Assembly: GCA_002842515.1 (NCBI GenBank)
Contig: PHDC01000002.1
Location: 254,744-318,743 of the forward strand
DNA from: Bacteroidetes bacterium HGW-Bacteroidetes-5
GTDB taxonomy: Bacteria > Bacteroidota > Bacteroidia > Bacteroidales > UBA932
Direction: 5' to 3'
DNA length: 64,000 bases
Every line of letters starts with the position of its first letter. The stretch's first letter is position 1. The position numbers and the translations under genes were made by a program. Below the pieces are notes generated by a model that was given only the letters and a program-made list of their open reading frames with translations, had not been told where the DNA came from and did not search any database. Positions 17,146 to 24,662 of the stretch are shown here, in pieces.

Positions 17146-18486
17146 CTACATAGCTCCGTATATCAAACCAGAAATTGTTGCCATAATAATTACAAGAAGC
17201 ACATAGACTATAGTTTTTTGATTCCCCATAATACCTCTTATTACCAGCATATTAGGCAATGAGAGTGATGGCCCCGCAAGTAGTAGTGCAAGTGCCGGGC
17301 CTTTGCCCATTCCTGCTGCAATAAGGCCTTGAAGAATTGGAACCTCTGTGAGGGTGGCGAAGTACATAAAGGCCCCTACAATAGATGCAAATAAATTTGA
17401 AAAGAACGAGTTACCTCCTACAAGAGCATTAATCCATTCGTTAGGTATCACCCCTGCAATTGTCTGTCCGTCGTGGGTAGAGCCTAAAAGGAACCCGGCA
17501 GTTACAACGCCAATTGCCAATAGTGGAAGAATTTGTTTTGCAAAACCCCAGGAAGAGATTGTCCACTCCTTGTTGTCTTCATCTCTTTTATCCAACAGAG
17601 TGATGGTAGATAAGGCTGCAATACCTACAATCATTGGAACCAAAGGGCTAAGTTTTGCGTTTTCTATGAAATTATCTGCAAGTAGTGCAGATGCAACAAC
17701 AGCAATAGCCGAATAGAGCACCCACTGCCATTTAATCTTAAGAATCTTTATTAGTGAGTACCCGAGAAGAAGTGAGAATAGCCCTGTGATGTACCATTTA
17801 TAAGACCAGATATAGTACCAGGCACTTGTGGTGTCGTCAGATGAAGGGCTTCCCCAGTTTGCAAAAACCAAAATAAGAACCAAAGTAAAAAAGTGGAAAG
17901 AGGTTTGCCACATTGGGCGTTTCTCCTGAGGGGGAACAAAATTCATCTGCTCCTCTCTCTTTAGCTTCTCCTCTTTGCGGTAAATAATTGACATTGCAGA
18001 TCCTATTACTATACTAAAAACCACTGCTCCTATAGTTCTCGCAAGACCCATCTCAAAACCCAGGATTCGTGCCGTTAAAATAATGGCAAGAATGTTTATT
18101 GCCGGTCCGGAGTATAAAAAGGCAATTGCAGGGCCTAAACCTGCTCCCCTTTTATGAATACTTGAGAAGAGGGGAAGAATTGTGCAGCTGCATACTGCCA
18201 GCACTGTACCGGAGACTGCAGCAACAGAGTAGGCAAGCCATTTCTTTGCGTTAGCCCCAAAATATTTGAGTACAGATCCCTGACTCACAAAGACCGATAT
18301 TACACCGGCAATAAAAAATGCCGGCAGCAGGCAAAGAACTACGTGCTCTCTTGCGTACCATTTAACTAAATCCAGTGTAGCTGCTATTGCAGTGTTGAAC
18401 CTTGCGCTCTCTATGGGAAGGAAGAAGGCCACTCCGAAAGCGATAGCTATCCATAGCAGGATTTTAAACTCTTTTCTTTTTTCCAT
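17146..18486 (-). CDS. Permease (YraQ/ArsP-like) of the arsenic operon
   Basis: A 446-residue protein with about ten hydrophobic helices in two halves. The motif AVCSCTILPLFSSIHKRGAG (Cys99, Cys101) is typical of the DUF318/YraQ permease family, which includes ArsP, an exporter of trivalent organoarsenicals. With ArsM in the same operon, export of methylated arsenic is a reasonable inference; export of a metal- or thiol-conjugate is an alternative. An 18-codon open frame ends 2 bp upstream of the start and an operator-like inverted repeat lies at 18557-18580. Confidence 0.8.
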   Translation of the reverse strand: MEKRKEFKILLWIAIAFGVAFFLPIESARFNTAIAATLDLVKWYAREHVVLCLLPAFFIAGVISVFVSQGSVLKYFGANAKKWLAYSVAAVSGTVLAVCSCTILPLFSSIHKRGAGLGPAIAFLYSGPAINILAIILTARILGFEMGLARTIGAVVFSIVIGSAMSIIYRKEEKLKREEQMNFVPPQEKRPMWQTSFHFFTLVLILVFANWGSPSSDDTTSAWYYIWSYKWYITGLFSLLLGYSLIKILKIKWQWVLYSAIAVVASALLADNFIENAKLSPLVPMIVGIAALSTITLLDKRDEDNKEWTISSWGFAKQILPLLAIGVVTAGFLLGSTHDGQTIAGVIPNEWINALVGGNSFFSNLFASIVGAFMYFATLTEVPILQGLIAAGMGKGPALALLLAGPSLSLPNMLVIRGIMGNQKTIVYVLLVIIMATISGLIYGAM

Positions 18487-18488
18487 TT

Positions 18489-18545
18489 TTAAGTTATTTC
18501 TTCGATTCTATTTTTAATTTCTTTTCCAATTGCTGCTGCTTTCAT
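18489..18545 (-). CDS. Possible 18-residue leader peptide before the permease
   Basis: An ATG at 18545 opens a frame of 18 codons (MKAAAIGKEIKNRIEEIT) with a TAA at 18491-18489, only 2 bp before the permease ATG. Position and spacing suit a translated leader that couples ribosomes to the permease start, but a random short frame is also possible. No known leader peptide family is recognised. Confidence 0.35.
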   Translation of the reverse strand: MKAAAIGKEIKNRIEEIT

Positions 18546-18556
18546 TTTACAACTCA

Positions 18557-18580
18557 ATATTTCGTTTAAACACGAAATAT
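18557..18580. promoter_or_regulatory. Candidate ArsR operator, perfect inverted repeat
   Basis: Perfect 9-bp arms ATATTTCGT and ACGAAATAT separated by TTAAAC, in the 108 bp between the ArsG-like gene and the permease. A degraded version of the same arrangement occurs just upstream of arsR (20454-20477). Presence here suggests a second, internal ArsR-controlled promoter for the permease-arsC-acr3-arsM half of the operon. ArsR control is an inference. Confidence 0.6.
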
Positions 18581-18594
18581 GAATTCAAAAAAAA

Positions 18595-19293
18595 CTAAAA
18601 GAAGAGCTCTATTATAAAGTATATCCCCACCAGAATGAACAGAACAGCAACAACTCTTCTGAACCAAACCTCAAAAGTTTTTATACGGCTGTACATTTTC
18701 CCGACATTACCTACTGCATAAGCCAGTAACCAGGCAAATATTATAACCGGGATTCCTGTGGCAATTGCATATAATATAGGCAGATATAGACCTCCGGCAC
18801 TGGAGATGGTTATTGGGATGAGCATTGCGAAGTATAAAACACCGCTGTAGGGGCAAAAAGCAAGGGCAAAAATCATCCCCAAAAGGAGAGTTCCCCAGTA
18901 GCTCTTCTTGCTGCTTTCGCCAAGTTTTTCGGTTATGGAGCTTAGACCGGCAAACTTAATCTTTATCACATCCAGCATCAAAAGACCTATCACTATAAGT
19001 ATGGGACCCAGAACCTTCTCTCCCCAACCTTGAAAAATTGAGGTTATATCCATCTGATTAACTCCAAAAAAGAGAAGTACAGCCAGAGCGGTGTAGCTGA
19101 TGGCGCGACCGGCTGTGTAGACCAAACCTTTAATGAAAACCAGTTTGCGGTTTTCAATATCACGGCTGATGAATCCTATTGCAGAAATATTTGTTGCCAG
19201 TGGGCAGGGGCTGATTGCTGTCATCAGCCCTAAAATTATCGCAGTTATAAAAGAGTATTGGGAACTTTCCAGAATACCTTGCAGAAACTCCAT
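18595..19293 (-). CDS. ArsG/CcdA-like inner-membrane transporter
   Basis: A 232-residue protein with six hydrophobic helices. It has the two conserved Cys-Pro sites of the CcdA/DsbD core: ISPCPLATN (Cys30) and LAFCPYSGVLYF. This matches the family annotated as aromatic aminobenzylarsenical efflux permease (ArsG), found in anaerobe ars operons next to small thioredoxins. Two functions are possible: thiol electron transfer across the membrane to the periplasmic thioredoxin encoded just upstream, or efflux of arsenicals. The neighbouring redox proteins fit the electron-transfer model. Confidence 0.78.
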   Translation of the reverse strand: MEFLQGILESSQYSFITAIILGLMTAISPCPLATNISAIGFISRDIENRKLVFIKGLVYTAGRAISYTALAVLLFFGVNQMDITSIFQGWGEKVLGPILIVIGLLMLDVIKIKFAGLSSITEKLGESSKKSYWGTLLLGMIFALAFCPYSGVLYFAMLIPITISSAGGLYLPILYAIATGIPVIIFAWLLAYAVGNVGKMYSRIKTFEVWFRRVVAVLFILVGIYFIIELFF

Positions 19294-19317
19294 ATCTTAT
19301 CTGTTAAAATGGAATAA

Positions 19318-19749
19318 CTATTTTTTAACCAGTGCTTTATCTGCCGCTTTTTTTATCTCATCTTTTATTTTTGAGAGATCTTTGGCATTCATAAAAGATG
19401 CTCCTGTTATATCGGTAACTTTACCATCTACAACCACAACAAGAGCCTGGCCATCTACTTTATTCTTCTGTGCAACCGGCTTTGTATCTGCATCGTCCAT
19501 ATTTAGAGCTTTAAAACTGTATTCCAGTTTTTTCTCGCTGTTTAACTGATCTACAGCTATTTTAGAATTCTCTTCTACAGTTTTGCAAGTGACACATCTG
19601 CGAGTGTAGTGAAAGTAGAGAACTTCCACTTTTGTTGGGGCTGATTTCACCTCAACAGATGATTTTGAACTTGCAACAGTTTGTGCATTAAGGGATAAAC
19701 TCCCGAAAATCATTACCAGTGCAGTTGCGATTGTTAAAAAATGTTTCAT
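19318..19749 (-). CDS. Periplasmic thioredoxin-fold protein of the arsenic operon
   Basis: A 143-residue protein with signal peptide (cut after LNAQ, residue 23). The mature part has a thioredoxin-like beginning KVEVLYFHYTRRCVTCKTVE, with Cys52 and Cys55 forming a CVTC site, and a later GKVTDITGASF strand-turn. It lies 24 bp upstream of the CcdA/ArsG-like gene, the classic pairing in which the membrane protein passes electrons to an exported thioredoxin. Its substrate is not known; arsenic-thiol exchange in the periplasm is a guess. Confidence 0.75.
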   Translation of the reverse strand: MKHFLTIATALVMIFGSLSLNAQTVASSKSSVEVKSAPTKVEVLYFHYTRRCVTCKTVEENSKIAVDQLNSEKKLEYSFKALNMDDADTKPVAQKNKVDGQALVVVVDGKVTDITGASFMNAKDLSKIKDEIKKAADKALVKK

Positions 19750-19780
19750 TCTAAAAATTGTTATTTGTTATTACTGTTAT

Positions 19781-20023
19781 CTATTGCTGGTATTTACCAA
19801 GAACCTGTTTAATCTCATCTGCAGATGGAACCCTGCCCTTAATCTCAACCTTTTCATTCACAACCAGAGCCGGAGTACTCAAAACATTGTACTTCATAAT
19901 ATCCATTATATCTTCTACTTTGGTGATTGTAGCATCTATGTTGTTCTGCTCTACAACATCACGGGTCATCTTTTCAAGTGTCTTGCACTTTGGGCAACCT
20001 GTACCCAGAATCTTTATCTCCAT
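19781..20023 (-). CDS. Small glutaredoxin/thioredoxin-like redox protein
   Basis: An 80-residue cytoplasmic protein, MEIKILGTGCPKCKTLEKMT, with redox site Cys10-Pro-Lys-Cys13. This is the redox-active disulfide protein 2 / MTH895-like family commonly found in ars operons of anaerobes. It may reduce the ArsC disulfide or hand electrons to the CcdA-like membrane protein. It follows arsR by 118 bp, a gap that contains a copy of a dispersed repeat. Confidence 0.8.
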   Translation of the reverse strand: MEIKILGTGCPKCKTLEKMTRDVVEQNNIDATITKVEDIMDIMKYNVLSTPALVVNEKVEIKGRVPSADEIKQVLGKYQQ

Positions 20024-20084
20024 TTTTTTTATTATTAACTGTTGTGTATTTGCTGTTTTCTATATTTAATTAGTTGTTAGTCAA

Positions 20085-20140
20085 GCATTAGTACTAAATT
20101 ACACATAATGAGCAAAGCCCCAAAAGGCTTGGCAAGGTTA
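20085..20140 (-). repeat. 3'-end dispersed repeat, copy c
   Basis: Starts 1 bp after the arsR stop codon (TAG at 20144-20142) and reads TAACCTTGCCAAG then CCTTTTGGGG on the minus strand. By manual gap-free alignment it matches 21785-21840 at 43 of 56 positions. The two copies face outward on either side of the divergent arsR/MFS pair. Confidence 0.7.
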
Positions 20141-20141
20141 T

Positions 20142-20447
20142 CTACCGTGCTAAAAATTTTGCGATAAGGCTTTTTGCCTCCTCCCAGTTCTCTCTGTTTA
20201 TGCAATATTTTATGTAGGGTGCTGTAATTTCGCCCTGAATGAGTCCTGCTTTTTTTAGCTCTTTAAGATGTTCCGATAGAGTTGAACGGGCAATCGGGAG
20301 CTCCTCTGCCATATCTCCGCTGTAACAGCACTTATCCAGGTTATTGGCAAGGAAATCGAGAATAAAAACTCTTACAGGGTGTGAAAATGCTTTACCGTAT
20401 CTTGCAATTTTCTCCTGTTCTTGTGTGTAGTACTTAGTTTTCTTCAT
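20142..20447 (-). CDS. arsR: ArsR-family arsenic-responsive repressor
   Basis: A 101-residue winged-helix protein: AFSHPVRVFILDFL, recognition helix region IARSTLSEHLKELKKAGLI, and a wing (GEITAPYIKYCINRENW). Adjacent Cys40-Cys41 (DKCCYSGD) precede the recognition helix, the position where ArsR proteins of this type sense As(III)/Sb(III). It heads the nine-gene arsenic operon and likely represses it and perhaps the divergent MFS gene. A matching operator half-site set lies at 20454-20477 overlapping the -7 element. Confidence 0.9.
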   Translation of the reverse strand: MKKTKYYTQEQEKIARYGKAFSHPVRVFILDFLANNLDKCCYSGDMAEELPIARSTLSEHLKELKKAGLIQGEITAPYIKYCINRENWEEAKSLIAKFLAR

Positions 20448-20453
20448 TTGAAA

Positions 20454-20477
20454 TCATTTCGTAAAAACCCGAACAAA
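20454..20477. promoter_or_regulatory. Candidate ArsR operator upstream of arsR (imperfect)
   Basis: The left half ATTTCGT (20456-20462), a 6-nt spacer AAAAAC and a right half CCGAACA align with the perfect inverted repeat at 18557-18580 (left half identical over 7 bp, right half sharing CGAA). It overlaps the end of the predicted -7 box, a position that would block transcription. Confidence 0.5.
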
Positions 20478-20506
20478 TGTAATATTATTTTTTTATTAAA
20501 TCCAAA
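20474..20506 (-). promoter_or_regulatory. Predicted Bacteroidota promoter of the arsenic operon
   Basis: Read on the minus strand, TTTG (20506-20503) is followed after 21 bp by TACATTTG (20481-20474), matching the phylum consensus TTTG - about 19-21 bp - TAnnTTTG. The -7 box ends 26 bp before the arsR start codon. Confidence 0.6.
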
Positions 20507-20555
20507 ATAAATAATTACTCCGTAAACAACTATATGATTTTGTTGTTGTTTAAAA

Positions 20556-21836
20556 ATGGAATCTAACCAAAACTGGAAACGAACATTTGCCTTTATCTGG
20601 ACAGGGCAGCTCTTCTCAACTTTGAGCAGCTCTGTGGTTAGTTTTGCCGTAATCTTCTGGTTGAGTGTCCAGACAGGATCTGCAGAGGTTCTTGCTCTTG
20701 CGACAATATCTTCGCTTATGCCTCAACTAGTTTTTGGCCTCTTTACAGGTGTGCTCATAGACAGGTGGAACCGCAAACTCACAATGATTGTTGCAGATCT
20801 CTATATCGCTGCCATTACTATGGTTATGGCTATTCTTTTTTATCAGGGAGATGTTCAGGTTGGCCTTATATATCTGCTTCTTGCGCTGCGCTCGATGGGA
20901 AGCGCTTTTCATATGCCGGCAATGGAGGCCTCTGTTCCTCTGCTGGCACCTTCAAGTGAGTTGATGAGAGTAGCCGGGATAAATAATATGATCTTCTCTG
21001 TGAGTACAATAGGCGCACCTGCAATTGCCGCAATCTTTATCAGCGCTCTGGATATGACCTGGGTTCTGATGTTTGATGTTGCCGGGGCACTAATTGCTTG
21101 CGCATCTCTGTTGTTTGTGAAGATCCCAAACCCGTGGGATGGTAAAGAGAGGGCAAAGAGTGCTGCTCAAACAGAGTTCAAACGGTTTTTTCACGAACTC
21201 AATGTGGGGCTTCAAGAGGTAATTAAAAGACCGGGGCTTATGTGGATGTTTATCTTTACAGTCTTTGCAAGTCTTGCAATGGTTCCAATCTCTACCCTGT
21301 TTCCACTTATGACTCTGGACCATTTTGCGGGAGATACAATTAAAATGAGTATTGTTGAGATTGCCTGGGGGGTGGGGATGCTCTCCGGAGGTGGACTGAT
21401 GAGCCTTCCAAAATTCAAATTCAACAATGTGATGCTCATAAACGCTATGTATGTGATCCTTGGGCTCACTTTTGCTTTTTCGGGCATTCTTCCTGCTCAG
21501 GGATTCAACTTCTTTGTGGCATTTACCCTGATTGGCGGAGTAGCCGGGGCAATTTTCTGGGGAGCCTTTACGGTCTTGCTTCAGACAAGCCTGGACTCAT
21601 CGGTTCTTGGTCGTGTATTCTCTATACACAATAGTCTTATAATGATTCCGGCAATGTTCAGCTTAATGGCCACCGGTTATATTGCAGATAATATAGGGAT
21701 TACGAATGCATTCATAATCTCGGGCGCAATGCTTATAGTAATAGGGCTGCTCTCGCCGCTAATACCGGCTATTAGAAAAATGGGTAACCTTGCCAAGGGT
21801 TTTGGGATGTTGTTTATAATGAGTATTTTTGTATAA
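20556..21836 (+). CDS. MFS transporter
   Basis: A 426-residue inner-membrane protein with about twelve hydrophobic helices. FIWTGQLFSTLSSSVVSFAV at the start and the loop motif GVLIDRWNRK (the MFS A-motif variant, D-R-W-x-R-K) mark the MFS 'enterobactin exporter/multidrug' type. It is divergent from arsR across 108 bp, so it may be ArsR-controlled. Substrate unknown. Its last 17 codons read into a dispersed repeat; an extra A in the run at 21776-21780 would make the protein stop at TAA 21785-21787 in another frame, so the natural C-terminus may be shorter. Confidence 0.82.
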   Translation: MESNQNWKRTFAFIWTGQLFSTLSSSVVSFAVIFWLSVQTGSAEVLALATISSLMPQLVFGLFTGVLIDRWNRKLTMIVADLYIAAITMVMAILFYQGDVQVGLIYLLLALRSMGSAFHMPAMEASVPLLAPSSELMRVAGINNMIFSVSTIGAPAIAAIFISALDMTWVLMFDVAGALIACASLLFVKIPNPWDGKERAKSAAQTEFKRFFHELNVGLQEVIKRPGLMWMFIFTVFASLAMVPISTLFPLMTLDHFAGDTIKMSIVEIAWGVGMLSGGGLMSLPKFKFNNVMLINAMYVILGLTFAFSGILPAQGFNFFVAFTLIGGVAGAIFWGAFTVLLQTSLDSSVLGRVFSIHNSLIMIPAMFSLMATGYIADNIGITNAFIISGAMLIVIGLLSPLIPAIRKMGNLAKGFGMLFIMSIFV

Positions 21837-21840
21837 ATGC
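21785..21840 (+). repeat. 3'-end dispersed repeat, copy d
   Basis: Reads TAACCTTGCCAAG then GGTTTTGGG on the plus strand; 43 of 56 positions match copy c at 20085-20140 in reverse orientation. It covers the last 52 bases of the MFS coding region. Confidence 0.7.
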
Positions 21841-21876
21841 CGAAAGAGATATCGTAAAATAACTAATCACAATAAA

Positions 21877-22797
21877 ATGAACAACATCCCACAACCCTTG
21901 GCAAAGTTTTATGTGCAAAAATCTACCGGTGAGACTGAGATCTTCTCTCAGGAGAAGCTTAAACAGTCATTAACTCGCTCCGGTGCGGAGAGTAGTGTTA
22001 TTGAAGCTATTGTGAGTGAGATTCTGGTCTGGATGGAAGAGGAGACCAAAAGGTTATCCGGCAACTCCGATAGTGTAAGATGGGGTCAGGATGGTTTGGA
22101 CACAGTTTTTGCAATACCCAGCAGAAAAATATATGCGATGGCTTTTTCTCTTCTCAGAAAAAGGACCAAAGGAAATGCTGCCAGATACAAACTCAAGAGC
22201 GCAATGATGGAGATGGGGCCTACCGGACATCCGTTTGAGTATTTTGCCGGGGAGATATACAGGGCATTAGGTTATGATGTTGAGGTGGCTAAAACTCTTG
22301 ACGGATATTGCGTTACTCACGAAGTTGATGTTATTGCGACCAAAGATCGCCACCAGAGGTTTATCGAGTGTAAATACTACCAGAGTACAGGGAAAAATGC
22401 AAATGTACAGGTACCTCTATACATCCGCTCACGGGTAGATGATATTATCAAAATTCGCAGTACCCGGGCAGAGTACGACGGGTTCACATTCTCCGGAGGT
22501 GTTGTAACCAATACACGCTTTACTGTTGATGCAGAGAGATACGGAGAGTGCAGCGGCCTGCATCTGCTCAGCTGGGACTACCCTAAGGGGGCCGGGCTTC
22601 GGGAGATAATTGACAGAGAGCGCATTTACCCTGTTACATCATTAACAAATCTCTCCAAATTAGACAAGCTAAAGTTGATGGAGCAGGGTGTCGTAGCCTG
22701 CACTCAAATTCTGAGAGAGCCATCTCTGTTGGACTCCCTTAACCTAAATAATAACAAGTTACAGAAAGTAATCGAAGAGATTCGCGACATCTGCTAG
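21877..22797 (+). CDS. ATP-cone domain fused to Mrr-like restriction endonuclease
   Basis: I choose the ATG at 21877, giving 306 residues; the frame is open 16 codons upstream only via a non-ATG codon inside the MFS gene end. Residues 1-95 are an ATP-cone (KFYVQKSTGETEIFSQEKLK), the nucleotide-sensing domain known from ribonucleotide reductases and NrdR. The C-terminal half is a PD-(D/E)xK nuclease of the Mrr type: EYFAGEIYRALGYDVEVAKT, catalytic Asp151 (HEVDVIA), Glu164 and Lys166 (IECK). It may be a DNase gated by ATP/dATP level, perhaps for defence or repair. 40 bp after the MFS gene. Confidence 0.82.
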   Translation: MNNIPQPLAKFYVQKSTGETEIFSQEKLKQSLTRSGAESSVIEAIVSEILVWMEEETKRLSGNSDSVRWGQDGLDTVFAIPSRKIYAMAFSLLRKRTKGNAARYKLKSAMMEMGPTGHPFEYFAGEIYRALGYDVEVAKTLDGYCVTHEVDVIATKDRHQRFIECKYYQSTGKNANVQVPLYIRSRVDDIIKIRSTRAEYDGFTFSGGVVTNTRFTVDAERYGECSGLHLLSWDYPKGAGLREIIDRERIYPVTSLTNLSKLDKLKLMEQGVVACTQILREPSLLDSLNLNNNKLQKVIEEIRDIC

Positions 22798-22905
22798 TGT
22801 TTTGTGTAAACATCAGTATTTCTACATCTTAAAAATTTAATTTTCATTAAAACACCAAATTGAATTTTATATTCATCTCATAATAAAGATATTACACAAA
22901 ACACT
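22796..22905. repeat. 14-bp perfect inverted repeat bounding an 82-bp AT-rich spacer
   Basis: AGTGTTTTGTGTAA (22796-22809) is the exact reverse complement of the sequence at 22892-22905. The left arm overlaps the stop codon (22795-22797) of the nuclease gene, and the right arm lies 39 bp before the end of the convergent Mrp-type gene. A hairpin with an 82-nt loop is unusual for a terminator; it could be the ends of a tiny non-autonomous element. Confidence 0.6.
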
Positions 22906-22944
22906 GCCAGTTCAGATTTCCTCTGTTTTGCTTTTAGATTAAGC

Positions 22945-23754
22945 TCACTTCCGGGCACAAGAGTTAATTATACTGTCCGTTAATTTTACATAAGCATCTT
23001 TGATGGCTGCATCCATAAAGAGGTCGTTCATTTTCCCTGAGTCACAACTGTTACAAACCTCTTCATTAATAGGGATCTGAGCTATAAGTGGAATTTTATA
23101 CTCTTTCGACAACCTATCTCCACCGCCTTTACCAAAGATGTAATATCTCTCATCCGGATGGTTAACAGGGGTAAACCAGGACATATTCTCTACAATTCCC
23201 ATAACCGGAATCCCAATCTGGTTATCTCTGTACATATTGATAGCCTTTTTTACATCCGAAAGGGCCATCTCCTGAGGGGTAGTTACGATTATCACTCCGG
23301 TAGGGAGGAAGCTTTGAAGAAGTGTTATATGTACATCTCCTGTTCCCGGAGGGGTGTCAATAATTAGGTAGTCAAGTTCACCCCAGCTTGTATCTTTGAG
23401 CAGCTGAGTGAGTCCGCTGGATGCCCGTGGGCCGCGCCATATTACAGCCTCTTTGGGGTCTATAAAGAACCCTATAGACATCACTTTAACTCCAAAACTC
23501 ACAAACGGTATGACATAGTTTTTACCATCTATCGTCTCTACATCGGGATAGGTGCTAATTAAGTTAAATAGCCCGGGTGCAGATGGTCCATAGATATCTG
23601 CATCGAGAAGTCCTGTAGAGTATCCCTCAAGTGCCAGTGATAGAGCAAGTCCTGCCGCAACAGTAGATTTACCGACTCCCCCTTTCCCGGATGCAACCAG
23701 AATTATGTTCTTCACATTAGGGAGCTCAGTTTTTTGAATTGTATTGTTATCCAT
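22945..23754 (-). CDS. Mrp/NBP35-type iron-sulfur carrier ATPase (short form)
   Basis: A 269-residue P-loop ATPase with deviant Walker A SGKGGVGKST (22-31), then DADIYGPSAP, YLIIDTPPGTGD and VENMSWFTP typical of Mrp/ApbC, which carry and transfer Fe-S clusters. It lacks the N-terminal MIP18-like domain found in full-length Mrp. A CNSC pair lies near residue 235 and could bind the bridging cluster. It is the last gene of the DUF134-headed operon, 20 bp after the ATPase upstream, so it is probably specialised to mature the cofactor of the NifX-like proteins. Confidence 0.85.
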   Translation of the reverse strand: MDNNTIQKTELPNVKNIILVASGKGGVGKSTVAAGLALSLALEGYSTGLLDADIYGPSAPGLFNLISTYPDVETIDGKNYVIPFVSFGVKVMSIGFFIDPKEAVIWRGPRASSGLTQLLKDTSWGELDYLIIDTPPGTGDVHITLLQSFLPTGVIIVTTPQEMALSDVKKAINMYRDNQIGIPVMGIVENMSWFTPVNHPDERYYIFGKGGGDRLSKEYKIPLIAQIPINEEVCNSCDSGKMNDLFMDAAIKDAYVKLTDSIINSCARK

Positions 23755-23774
23755 TTTATTGATATTTATAATAT

Positions 23775-24662
23775 TTATTTATAGTGAGTTATCTTTTCCC
23801 ATATATGAGAGATCTCTTTACTTACTCCGGAGTCCGGAGCATACTCAATAACGCTTTTACAGCTGACCATCGCCTCTACTACTACTCTATCAAAGCTTAG
23901 TTTCCCTGCAAACAGTATCTTATTTTGTGAGCAGTACTCCTCAATTTGCTCTGAGATCTCTCTGTTGAGATCATATTTGTTAATTAAAACCCAGGATGTT
24001 GAGTTGAATCTGGAGGTAAGTTCTACTGTTCTTTTGAGATCGTGAAGTCCGGAGATTGTAGGTTCTGTAACTATTACAATTGTATCAGTCCCTGTAACTG
24101 AAGATATAACAGAGCACCCGATTCCGGGAGGACCATCAATAACAGTTATCTCTATTTTATGCTTTTCTGATATCTCTTTTGCCTTATCTCTCACAATATT
24201 AACAAGTTTTCCGGAGTTCTCCTCTCCCGGAGCCAGCCGTCCATAAACCATATGACCGTTTCGAAATGTACCGGAGTACATCCGGCTTTTATCGTTGTCG
24301 GTCATTGTAATGGCATTAACGGGACATACTCTGGAGCATAGCTTACATCCATCACACGAAATCTCGTCTATTGTCACTCTTTTAAAATCTGAACCCCCCT
24401 CTGTAGCTTTGAGCAGGATTGCATCAAAGGAGCAAAAGTCTACACAAAGCCCGCAGTTTGTGCAGAGTTCATAATCTATTGAGGCTTTTTGCCCTGCGAT
24501 ATAAACCTGCTCATAATCATTTACAGGATCAAATATGAGATAGAGATTTGCAGCATCAACATCGCAATCTGCCAGCACTACCCTCTTTTGAAGGGTGGCA
24601 AAGGCAGCACTTATGCTGCTCTTCCCCGTACCCCCTTTACCGCTGATTACTGCTATTTCCAT
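23775..24662 (-). CDS. MinD/ParA-like ATPase with inserted 2x[4Fe-4S] ferredoxin domain (B)
   Basis: A 295-residue cytoplasmic protein. Walker A SGKGGTGKSS at 7-16, DCDVDAANL, and INGPP-like VIDGPPGIGC are of the MinD/Mrp class. Between them lies a ferredoxin insert with two cluster motifs: Cys67/70/73/77 and Cys103/106/109/113 followed by Pro. This architecture matches the paired ATPases (Orp3/Orp4 type) of orange-protein operons in Desulfovibrio, which are thought to build or insert the Mo-Cu cluster. Its start overlaps the end of the sister ATPase gene by 26 bp. Confidence 0.85.
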   Translation of the reverse strand: MEIAVISGKGGTGKSSISAAFATLQKRVVLADCDVDAANLYLIFDPVNDYEQVYIAGQKASIDYELCTNCGLCVDFCSFDAILLKATEGGSDFKRVTIDEISCDGCKLCSRVCPVNAITMTDNDKSRMYSGTFRNGHMVYGRLAPGEENSGKLVNIVRDKAKEISEKHKIEITVIDGPPGIGCSVISSVTGTDTIVIVTEPTISGLHDLKRTVELTSRFNSTSWVLINKYDLNREISEQIEEYCSQNKILFAGKLSFDRVVVEAMVSCKSVIEYAPDSGVSKEISHIWEKITHYK

